A stretch of DNA of 15,615 nt, from contig CALABV010000008.1 in assembly GCA_937886325.1 (NCBI GenBank), positions 1-15,615 on the forward strand, written 5' to 3'. A program made the translations under genes and the position numbers. Below are positions 1-6,360 of the stretch, one piece after another. The stretch comes from an uncultured Geobacter sp. (GTDB taxonomy: Bacteria > Desulfobacterota > Desulfuromonadia > Geobacterales > Geobacteraceae). The first letter of the stretch is position 1. Each line of letters begins with the position of its first letter. The notes below the pieces were generated by a model. That model saw only the letters and a list, made by a program, of their open reading frames with translations, was not told the DNA's origin and made no database searches.

Positions 1-2
1 CC

Positions 3-587
3 ACCGAAATCCGGCAGCGGCAGATAACCGAGGCCGCCTTGCGGATCATCGGGGAAAAGGGGATCCATGCCGCCACGACTGCTGGGATAGCCGCGGAGGT
101 CGGCATCTCTGAGGGGAACATCTACCGGCATTTCACGAGCAAGGAAGAAATTGTCAGGTCGGTAATAGATAAAATCGGCGAAGACCTCCTCCGGATCCTG
201 GATGCGGTCGCGGAGATTTCCAACCCTTTTGAGAGGCTCGGCGAGATTTTCAGTCGCCATCTCGCATACGCGAAAAACAACAGGGGGATTCCACGGTCCA
301 TCTTCTCCGACGAGGTCATGGTACACAATGAAGCATTAAGGGAACAGATAAAACAAAGGTTGACGGACTATTGTGCCGGCGTCGGGGCGACGATTGCCGA
401 AGGTCAGAGACAGGGTAGCGTTCGCAGGGATCTTGATCCGGCTGCTCTCACATCCATGTTCATCGGAACAATCAATTTTACAATTATCCGCTGGGTTCTG
501 AGCGGTTTTCTGATGGACATGGAACAAGAGCGAGTGAGGCTTTGGGATACATTTGCCGGGTCCGTCGCCCAGGAAAAGGACTCGTGA
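3..587 (+). CDS. TetR/AcrR-family transcriptional regulator, 5' end outside window
   Basis: This is a TetR-type DNA-binding repressor, probably controlling the genes that follow. The frame is open to the left edge of the window and the residues just before the first possible in-window start (TTG at 39) already match the family's first helix (REI/RQRQITEAAL type), so the true start lies upstream; 194 residues are visible. The helix-turn-helix covers roughly visible residues 25-47, with the family signature ISEGNIYRHFTSKEEI. The C-terminal ligand domain is all-helical and not assignable to a ligand. The stop is followed after 55 bases by the iron-sulfur repair gene on the same strand, with no convincing promoter between them, so autoregulation of a shared operon is inferred. 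The identity as TetR family is secure; the inducer (NO, a metabolite, a drug) is unknown. Confidence 0.9.
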   Translation, partial: TEIRQRQITEAALRIIGEKGIHAATTAGIAAEVGISEGNIYRHFTSKEEIVRSVIDKIGEDLLRILDAVAEISNPFERLGEIFSRHLAYAKNNRGIPRSIFSDEVMVHNEALREQIKQRLTDYCAGVGATIAEGQRQGSVRRDLDPAALTSMFIGTINFTIIRWVLSGFLMDMEQERVRLWDTFAGSVAQEKDS

Positions 588-642
588 AAATGATCTTCAG
601 GAACAAGGTTCGCCGAGCATGACGTACGAATGAGGTGACACA

Positions 643-1404
643 ATGAACGAAGCAAAGACAGTCCAAACCACTTTAAACAGTGCGGACAGAACCATCGGCG
701 ACTTTGTCGCCGAAGATTACCGAACCGCTGCGGTCTTCGAAAAGCACGGCATCGACTTTTGCTGTGGAGGCAAAGTCACCCTCTCGGCGGCCTGCCGGGA
801 AAAAGGCATCGACCCGGGTATGATACTCCGCGAGATTGAAGCAGCCCGGAGCACGCCGCTTGATCGAAACCACAATTACGCGGCGTGGGACCTTTCATTC
901 CTGGCCGACTACATTATCAACACCCATCATGCCTACCTCTGGGAAAATCTGCCGCAGATCGCCACGTACGTTCACAAGGTGGCCCAAGTGCATGGAGCCA
1001 ATCACCCCGAAGTGATAGAAATTGCCGCCATCTTCGACAGGATAGCAACCGACATGGATGCCCATTTGCGGGAGGAAGAGGAGGTGCTGTTCCCGACCAT
1101 CAGGAAATTGGAAGCCGCCGGAAAAACGGGAGCAGTGCCCGATCCGAAAGACCTGGACACCATCGGTGTCAGTCTGGAAAAGCTGATCAGGGAGCACGAT
1201 GAAGTCGGCGAGTCTGTTCATGCCATCCGCCGTCTCTCGAACGACTATGCACTGCCGTCCGATGCCTGCAATACCTTCATGGTTACCTATCAGAAGTTGG
1301 AGGAATTCGAGGACGACCTTCACAAGCACGTCCACCTCGAAAACAATATTCTCTTTCCGAAGGCGGCACGGCGCCAGGACGCAAAAGTATTCGTTTCAGG
1401 GTGA
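643..1404 (+). CDS. ric: RIC/YtfE/ScdA-type iron-sulfur cluster repair di-iron protein
   Basis: The predicted cytoplasmic protein restores iron-sulfur clusters damaged by nitric oxide or oxidants, as known for E. coli YtfE and S. aureus ScdA. Of 253 residues, about 16-57 form the ScdA_N (DUF542) domain with its hallmark GIDFCCGGK (Cys40-Cys41). The rest is a hemerythrin-like four-helix domain. Candidate di-iron ligands by alignment from memory with YtfE are His96, His141 with Glu145 (HLREE), His185 (REHDE) and His229 with Glu233 (HVHLENNILFP). Length fits the family, with a somewhat longer loop between the second and third ligand helices. The ATG follows GAGGTG at a 6-base spacing. The stop lies 14 bases before the preferred start of the FmdE-like gene, implying co-transcription. 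Neighbouring flavodiiron protein strengthens the nitrosative-stress role. Confidence 0.95.
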   Translation: MNEAKTVQTTLNSADRTIGDFVAEDYRTAAVFEKHGIDFCCGGKVTLSAACREKGIDPGMILREIEAARSTPLDRNHNYAAWDLSFLADYIINTHHAYLWENLPQIATYVHKVAQVHGANHPEVIEIAAIFDRIATDMDAHLREEEEVLFPTIRKLEAAGKTGAVPDPKDLDTIGVSLEKLIREHDEVGESVHAIRRLSNDYALPSDACNTFMVTYQKLEEFEDDLHKHVHLENNILFPKAARRQDAKVFVSG

Positions 1405-1405
1405 G

Positions 1406-1411
1406 AGGAGG
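1406..1411 (+). promoter_or_regulatory. Shine-Dalgarno that fixes the GTG start of the FmdE-like gene
   Basis: A perfect AGGAGG begins two bases after the ric stop codon and sits 7 bases before the GTG at 1419. It argues for that GTG rather than the in-frame GTG at 1401, which overlaps the ric stop and has no upstream Shine-Dalgarno. Confidence 0.8.
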
Positions 1412-1418
1412 AATTACA

Positions 1419-2141
1419 GTGAAAAGGCGAGCTAATGGGTTGCAACACTTGATTATTGCGAGTCTGGCGGCAATTGCACCGGGAATGTCCGTCAACATTG
1501 CAGCTGCTGCTCCAGGGTTGTGGGAAAACATGCCGACCATTACCCTTCGAGTTGCGGGAAAGACCGACGCTGCCTGGAAAGACGCGTGCTGTCAGGCAAA
1601 AGGCGAGCGGAAGGGGCTGAAATATGATTGCGGAAAGTACATGACCCTCACCATTCCCGACATGGAGAAGTACTACGGCGATGTCGGCCCCGGCCTGGCA
1701 TTAGGCTACAGAGCATGCCAGATTGCCTTTGCCCGACTCTATCCGGGAGAAATACCGCCGCGCGGCGACCAGTTCATCGTGGGTGCTCTTTCCTCATGTC
1801 CTGCCGACCCCATTTCTTTCATCACAGGGGTCAGATATGGAAAAGACGTGCCGGAGGTCTTCAATGGCAATCTGGTCTTCGATACGAAGATCGAGCCGTT
1901 CTCGTTCATCTTCGCCAGCATGTCGAACGGCAAGGCTTTCAAGCTCACCTGCAGGTACAGGTTGCCACAGGAGTTTCTCGACCTGATGGAGTTGAAAAAA
2001 CGGGACCCTGCCGCTGTCGAGAAGTTCTGGAACATGGCGCACTGTCTCAGCAGGCACATTTTGACAGCGCCTGCAGAAGAGATATACGAGGTCACCCCCC
2101 TCCCTAACTTCTCATGGAAAGAATACAAAGGACGTATGTAA
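1419..2141 (+). CDS. Exported FmdE-like (PF02663-type) protein of unknown function
   Basis: The 240-residue protein begins with a basic, then hydrophobic segment (residues 1-30, small residues AAAA at 28-31) that looks like a cleavable signal peptide, so it probably acts outside the cytoplasmic membrane. Residues about 83-165 resemble the core of the FmdE family: GPGLALGYRAC near 90-100, then VGALSSCPADPISFITG near 121-137, GK and a NGNLVFD strand near 149-155. The usual metal-binding HxHxCPG of that family is replaced by YYGDVGPG, while Cys127 of the second motif is kept. Other cysteines are at 57-58, 71, 100, 178 and 209. There is no C-terminal zinc finger. Placement between ric and the flavodiiron gene suggests a part in NO or redox stress, but no enzymatic function can be assigned. 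Family assignment is by motif memory and fairly confident; the role is not. Confidence 0.75.
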   Translation: MKRRANGLQHLIIASLAAIAPGMSVNIAAAAPGLWENMPTITLRVAGKTDAAWKDACCQAKGERKGLKYDCGKYMTLTIPDMEKYYGDVGPGLALGYRACQIAFARLYPGEIPPRGDQFIVGALSSCPADPISFITGVRYGKDVPEVFNGNLVFDTKIEPFSFIFASMSNGKAFKLTCRYRLPQEFLDLMELKKRDPAAVEKFWNMAHCLSRHILTAPAEEIYEVTPLPNFSWKEYKGRM

Positions 2142-2159
2142 GGAAAAAGGAGAATTCTC

Positions 2160-3350
2160 ATGCATTTTCCCATCAATGAAAACGTTTCCTGGGTTGGAAA
2201 GATAGACTGGGAACTCAGAAAGTTCCATGGCGAAGAATACTCAACCCACAGGGGCTCGACGTATAATTCATACCTGGTCCGCGACGAGAAGACGGTGCTG
2301 ATCGATACCGTCTGGAAACCGTTTGCCGCAGAATTCGTCGAGAACCTGAAAAAGGAAATCGACCTGCAAAAGATCGACTACGTCATCGCCAACCATGCCG
2401 AGAGCGACCACAGCGGCGCCCTGCCGGAACTGATGAAACTCATCCCGGACACGCCCGTCTACTGTACCGCCAATGCCGTCAAATCTCTGAAGGGCCACTA
2501 TCACCAGGACTGGAATTTCCGTACCGTGAAGACCGGCGATCGCCTGAGCATCGGCTCGAAGGAACTGATCTTCATCGAAGCGCCCATGCTGCACTGGCCG
2601 GACAGCATGTTCTGCTACCTGACCGGAGACAACATCCTGTTCTCCAACGATGCGTTCGGCCAGCACTATGCCTCGGAACTGATGTTCAACGACCTGGTCG
2701 ATCAGGCCGAACTGTTCCAGGAGTGCATCAAGTACTACGCCAACATCCTCACGCCGTTCAGCGCCCTGGTGGACCGGAAGATCAAGGAGGTGGTCGGCTT
2801 CGGCCTGCCGGTGGACATGATCTGCCCCAGCCACGGCGTCATCTGGCGGGTAAATCCGCTGCAGATAGTCACCAGATATGCGGAGTGGGCCGACAACTAC
2901 CGGGAAAACCAGGTGACGATTCTTTACGACACCATGTGGGACGGGACGAGAAGAATGGCGGAAGCCATTGCAAAAGGCATCCACGAGTCGAATAAAGACA
3001 TAACCATCAAGCTCTTCAATATCGCCCGCTCCGACAAAAACGACATCATAACCGAGGTTTTCAAATCCAAGGCGGTCCTGGTCGGCTCTCCCACCATCAA
3101 CCGGGGCATTCTCTCGGCTGTCGCCGGGATTCTCGAAGAAATGAGGGGTCTGGGCTTCAAGGACAAGAAAGCGGCGGCATTCGGAGCTTACGGCTGGAGT
3201 GGCGAATCGGTCGCCATGATCACGGAACGGCTGCGGGAGGGCGGATTCACGATTGTCAACACCGGCCTGAAGGAGTTTTGGGCGCCGGATGTTCAGTGCC
3301 TTGAAAACTGCGCGAATTTTGGCAGGGACTTTGGTATCCAGGTTACATGA
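2160..3350 (+). CDS. fprA: FprA-type (class A) flavodiiron protein, NO and/or O2 reductase
   Basis: This cytoplasmic enzyme reduces NO to N2O and/or O2 to water. Of 396 residues, about 1-248 are a metallo-beta-lactamase-like di-iron domain and 252-396 a flavodoxin domain binding FMN. All expected iron ligands are visible: His79, Glu81, Asp83 (HAESDH), His145 (LHWPDSM), Asp164 (SNDAFGQH) and His225 (PSHGVIW). The FMN phosphate loop is the YDTMWDGTRRMAEAI segment at 256-270. No C-terminal rubredoxin or flavin-reductase domain is present, so it needs an external electron donor, typically rubredoxin, not encoded here. The length is typical of class A. ATG follows AAGGAG by 7 bases and the gene starts 18 bases after the FmdE-like stop. 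Substrate preference between NO and O2 cannot be read from the sequence; the adjacent ric gene favours NO. Confidence 0.96.
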   Translation: MHFPINENVSWVGKIDWELRKFHGEEYSTHRGSTYNSYLVRDEKTVLIDTVWKPFAAEFVENLKKEIDLQKIDYVIANHAESDHSGALPELMKLIPDTPVYCTANAVKSLKGHYHQDWNFRTVKTGDRLSIGSKELIFIEAPMLHWPDSMFCYLTGDNILFSNDAFGQHYASELMFNDLVDQAELFQECIKYYANILTPFSALVDRKIKEVVGFGLPVDMICPSHGVIWRVNPLQIVTRYAEWADNYRENQVTILYDTMWDGTRRMAEAIAKGIHESNKDITIKLFNIARSDKNDIITEVFKSKAVLVGSPTINRGILSAVAGILEEMRGLGFKDKKAAAFGAYGWSGESVAMITERLREGGFTIVNTGLKEFWAPDVQCLENCANFGRDFGIQVT

Positions 3351-3489
3351 CGCACTGTCACAACAATTTCGCGGCCTCGTTCCGAAACTCCTTCGAATAC
3401 CGGCTATTTGAACCTCCTCTCATTTTGACGCCTCCGTAACATGGGGCAAGTAAAATTGGTATCCGTATTTTTCAACATACCCCACCATC

Positions 3490-3518
3490 TCGATAAACGT
3501 GAAAAACAGTGTTATAGT
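3490..3518 (+). promoter_or_regulatory. Predicted sigma70 promoter of ppk1
   Basis: TCGATA (3490-3495) and TATAGT (3513-3518) are separated by 17 bases, matching 4/6 and 5/6 of the -35 and -10 consensus. The predicted transcript would begin near 3525, giving a leader of about 92 bases. The rest of the 266-base gap after fprA shows no gene and no convincing intrinsic terminator for the upstream operon. Confidence 0.5.
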
Positions 3519-3541
3519 TGCGTCGCGATACGATGAGCCGA

Positions 3542-3578
3542 TGAGGCCCGGTTTTCAACCCGCTGCTGCCCGGCCTCA
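3542..3578 (+). other. Hairpin in the ppk1 leader
   Basis: TGAGGCCCGG can pair with CCGGCCTCA across an 18-base loop, with a single bulged C. It lies between the predicted promoter and the ppk1 Shine-Dalgarno. No T-tract follows, so it is not a standard terminator; it could modulate ppk1 mRNA stability or translation. The stem is seen directly, its role is a guess. Confidence 0.35.
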
Positions 3579-3616
3579 CGCGCAGGCATTCCTACTCCAT
3601 CCATGCGGAGAAAGAC

Positions 3617-5902
3617 ATGAGTGACCCTGAAGACAGTCCGAGATCGGAACCCGTGATTGAACCTCCCCTGTTAACGGAAAAGGCTTCGCCCACGGCGCCG
3701 CCCGCTCCATCCCGGAAAAAAGGGAAAAAAAGCCCGGGCGCTTCGGCCGTTCCTCCCCCCCCCGCCTCTCCGGCGCCTCCGGAAGAAAACCTGTCCACCT
3801 CATCCCTCTACCTCAACCGCGAGCTGACCTGGCTGGAATTCAACCGACGCGTCCTCCATGAGGCCCGGGACGAAAGGACTCCGCTCCTGGAGAGAATCAA
3901 GTTCCTTTCCATCGTCAGCTCGAACCTGGACGAGTTTTTCATGAAACGAATCGGAGGACTGAAACAGCAACTGGGGGCGGGCATCCGGAGCCTGACCGTG
4001 GACGGGAGAACCCCGCGGCAACAGATCGAGGAGTGTCATGTGGTAGTGCGTGACATCGAGGAACAGATGCGCGCCCTGCTGCCGAAGCTGCTCGGACTCC
4101 TGAAGGCAAAGGGGATATCGATCCTTTCCTACGCCGATCTCACCGCGAAGGAAAAGAAGCAGCTGCGCGACTACTATTCCCGCAACATCTTCCCCCTGAT
4201 CACCCCCCAGTCCATCGACCCGGCCCACCCCTTCCCGTTCGTCTCCAACCTCTCCCTCAACCTGCTGGTCACGCTCCGCTATGCGCGTGACACGGAGGTT
4301 TCCCTGGCGCGGGTGAAGGCGCCCATGGGAGCGGGCATCCAGCGGTTCCTGCGGGTCGGGAAAGAGGATCGTTTCGTAGCCATCGAGGATGTCATCTGCC
4401 AGAACCTGGACATGCTCTTCCCCGGGATGCGCGTGTTGAGCTCCGCTTTTTTCCGGGTGACGCGCAATTCCAATACGGAGAAGAACGAGGAGCAGGCCGA
4501 CGACCTGCTGGCCATGATCGAGTCGGAACTGCAGGAACGGAAATTCGCCCCCATCGTGCGCCTGGAGGTGATGAAGGGAATGGACACGGCCCATCGCGGC
4601 ATGCTTGCCGCGGAGCTGGACCTGAACGAGACCGCGGACGTGTTCGAGGTGGACGGGATGATGGCCATGCGCGACCTGATGCAGGTAGCAACGCTTGACT
4701 ACCCGGAACTGCGGGATCCGCCGCACGCGCCCATCGATCACCCCCTGCTCCAGAGTCCGCGCAATGTCTTCCACATCATCCGGGACGCCGGCGCCATCCT
4801 GCTGCACCACCCCTACGAGTCCTTTTCCACGTCGGTGGAGCGGTTCCTCCAGGAGGCGGGCGAAGACCCGAAGGTACTGGCCATCAAGATGACCCTCTAC
4901 CGCACCGCCCGCGAGAGCAGGATCATCGACTGCCTGATCAATGCTGCCCAGAACGGCAAGCAGGTGGCGGTGGCGGTGGAGCTGAAGGCCCGATTCGACG
5001 AGGCTGCCAATATCGTCATAGCCGGGCGCATGGAAGAGGCGGGCATTCACGTCACTTACGGCGTGGTCGGGCTGAAGACCCACTGCAAGGTGATTCTCGT
5101 GGTACGCCGGGACTTTAACGGCCTGCGGCGCTACGTGCATATCGGCACCGGCAATTACCACGCGGTCACGGCCCGCATCTATACCGACCTGGGGCTCCTC
5201 ACCTGCGACGACGGGATCGGCAAGGACGCCACCGAGCTCTTCAACTATCTCACCACCGGGTACACGCCGAAGCGCAAGTACGAAAAGATGCTCCCCGCGC
5301 CCAAGTTCCTGAAGAAGGCGCTCCTGGCCGGGATTGCCCGCGAGATACGCCTCCATTCACCGAAAAACCCCGGATTGATCCGGTTCAAGATGAACGCCCT
5401 GGAGGACGCGGACATCGTCCGGGCCCTCTACGAGGCCTCCCGCGCCGGTGTGAAGGTCGATCTGGTGGTCCGCGACACCTGCCGCCTGCGTCCCGGCATA
5501 CCGGGCATTTCCGAGAACGTGCGCGTGGTGAGCGTGGTGGGGCGTTTCCTGGAGCATTCCCGCATCTACTACTTCCGCAACGGAGGCAAGGAGATTTTCC
5601 TCATCGGCTCGGCCGACGCCATGAAGAGGAACCTGGAGGCGCGGGTCGAAGTGGTGGTTCCGGTGGAAAACCGCAAGCTGCGCGACGATATCCGGATCCT
5701 GTTCGACGTGCACCTTTCGGAGCGGCGCAGCGCATGGGACATGCAGCCCGACGGCACGTACCTCCAGCGCATGCCCGCCGAGGGAGAGGACCCGCGGGGA
5801 AGCCACGAGATCCTCATATCGCTTGCCGAGAAGAGGCAGAAGAAGGTGGCCAGGCTGAAAAAGAGGAAGGCGCGCGGCGTGGGGGGAAGGAACCTGCGAT
5901 AA
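3617..5902 (+). CDS. ppk1: Polyphosphate kinase 1 (EC 2.7.4.1)
   Basis: The enzyme reversibly transfers the ATP gamma-phosphate onto inorganic polyphosphate, usually at the inner membrane. Family signatures run in order through the 761 residues: YLNRELTWLEFN (65-76), SNLDEFFMKRIGGLK (102-116), the head domain, DPKVLAIKMTLYRT (417-430), AVELKARFDEAANI (453-466), the catalytic His489 in LKTHCK followed by Arg497, YVHIGTGNYH (506-515), and the second catalytic His647 in FLEHSRIYYF. Catalysis goes through a phospho-histidine in a phospholipase-D-like fold. Residues 1-60 are an unusual Pro/Ser/Lys-rich, probably disordered extension encoded by DNA with A6, A7 and C9 runs. The ATG has GGAG 6 bases upstream. 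A basic tail (KKVARLKKRKARG) ends the protein. No ppx or other polyphosphate gene is adjacent. Confidence 0.98.
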   Translation: MSDPEDSPRSEPVIEPPLLTEKASPTAPPAPSRKKGKKSPGASAVPPPPASPAPPEENLSTSSLYLNRELTWLEFNRRVLHEARDERTPLLERIKFLSIVSSNLDEFFMKRIGGLKQQLGAGIRSLTVDGRTPRQQIEECHVVVRDIEEQMRALLPKLLGLLKAKGISILSYADLTAKEKKQLRDYYSRNIFPLITPQSIDPAHPFPFVSNLSLNLLVTLRYARDTEVSLARVKAPMGAGIQRFLRVGKEDRFVAIEDVICQNLDMLFPGMRVLSSAFFRVTRNSNTEKNEEQADDLLAMIESELQERKFAPIVRLEVMKGMDTAHRGMLAAELDLNETADVFEVDGMMAMRDLMQVATLDYPELRDPPHAPIDHPLLQSPRNVFHIIRDAGAILLHHPYESFSTSVERFLQEAGEDPKVLAIKMTLYRTARESRIIDCLINAAQNGKQVAVAVELKARFDEAANIVIAGRMEEAGIHVTYGVVGLKTHCKVILVVRRDFNGLRRYVHIGTGNYHAVTARIYTDLGLLTCDDGIGKDATELFNYLTTGYTPKRKYEKMLPAPKFLKKALLAGIAREIRLHSPKNPGLIRFKMNALEDADIVRALYEASRAGVKVDLVVRDTCRLRPGIPGISENVRVVSVVGRFLEHSRIYYFRNGGKEIFLIGSADAMKRNLEARVEVVVPVENRKLRDDIRILFDVHLSERRSAWDMQPDGTYLQRMPAEGEDPRGSHEILISLAEKRQKKVARLKKRKARGVGGRNLR
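3716..3763 (+). repeat. Cluster of homopolymer runs (A6, A7, C9) inside the 5' end of ppk1
   Basis: Within 48 bases the coding sequence has A6 (3716-3721), A7 (3725-3731) and C9 (3755-3763). They encode the Lys-Lys-Gly-Lys-Lys and Pro-rich part of the N-terminal extension. A one-base slip at any of them would shift ppk1 out of frame ahead of the conserved domain. Confidence 0.85.
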
Positions 5903-5997
5903 AAAAATCATCTCTCAAACGAAGAGACACGGCCGAAACAATATGATACCCTGCCTCTCTCCCGGAAATCATGAGCAGGCACAGATAGGAGAGTTGT

Positions 5998-6321
5998 ATG
6001 GCGAAAGAATTGTACGTGGGCAACCTGCCCTATGAAGCGGGCGAGGAAGATCTGAAGAGACTGTTTTCCGTGGCGGGCACCGTCACCTCGGTCCACATCA
6101 TCACCGATCCCGAAACCGGCGCCTCCAAGGGATGCGCCTATGTGCGCATGGCAACGGTTGAGGAAACAAGGGAAGCCATCGAGTCCCTTGATGAAGCCCT
6201 CATGGGGGATCGAATCATTTCCGTGAGTGAAGCCCGCCCGCAAAAACAGAGGGTTGCGCCGACCGGCGGCCGGAAGGGGAAACAACGGCATACCGGAAGG
6301 TTCCCGGGAGGGAAAAAGTGA
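5998..6321 (+). CDS. Small RRM-domain RNA-binding protein
   Basis: A single RNA-recognition motif fills residues 3-80 of this 107-residue protein. RNP2 is LYVGNL (5-10) and RNP1 is KGCAYVRM (44-51). The central RNP1 position, normally an aromatic (KGFAFV), is cysteine here; the second aromatic (Tyr48) is kept. The C-terminal 27 residues are rich in Lys, Arg and Gly, as in the Rbp-like RRM proteins of cyanobacteria and deltaproteobacteria. Such proteins bind single-stranded RNA and are often linked to cold or stress response, but the target is unknown. AGGAG 6-7 bases upstream supports the ATG. The gene is 95 bases after ppk1 and convergent with the kinase gene; no convincing terminator is visible in the 39-base gap between them. 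Confidence 0.93.
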   Translation: MAKELYVGNLPYEAGEEDLKRLFSVAGTVTSVHIITDPETGASKGCAYVRMATVEETREAIESLDEALMGDRIISVSEARPQKQRVAPTGGRKGKQRHTGRFPGGKK

Positions 6322-6360
6322 CGCGGCAAAGGGGTATGTCAGGAATGGCCTGCCGGAAAA

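Noticed and set aside
1401..1418. GTG at 1401 as start of the FmdE-like gene
   Set aside because: It overlaps the ric stop and lacks a Shine-Dalgarno, whereas GTG at 1419 has a perfect AGGAGG at 7 bases.
2268..2984. 238-codon open frame on the - strand, within fprA
   Set aside because: It is antisense to fprA, which has all its iron ligands; no motif is visible in the shadow frame.
3352..3365. Pho box upstream of ppk1
   Set aside because: Only one CTGTCA-like half-site is present, with no second direct repeat at the expected spacing and far from the predicted promoter.
3800..5356. 518-codon open frame on the - strand, within ppk1
   Set aside because: It is the exact antisense of a well-supported PPK1 gene. 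Its translation is His/Gly/Val-rich with no domain, as expected from a GC-rich shadow frame.
5903..5997. Promoter for the RRM gene at TATGAT (5942-5947)
   Set aside because: The -10-like hexamer has no acceptable -35 at 15-19 bases upstream, so I do not list it.
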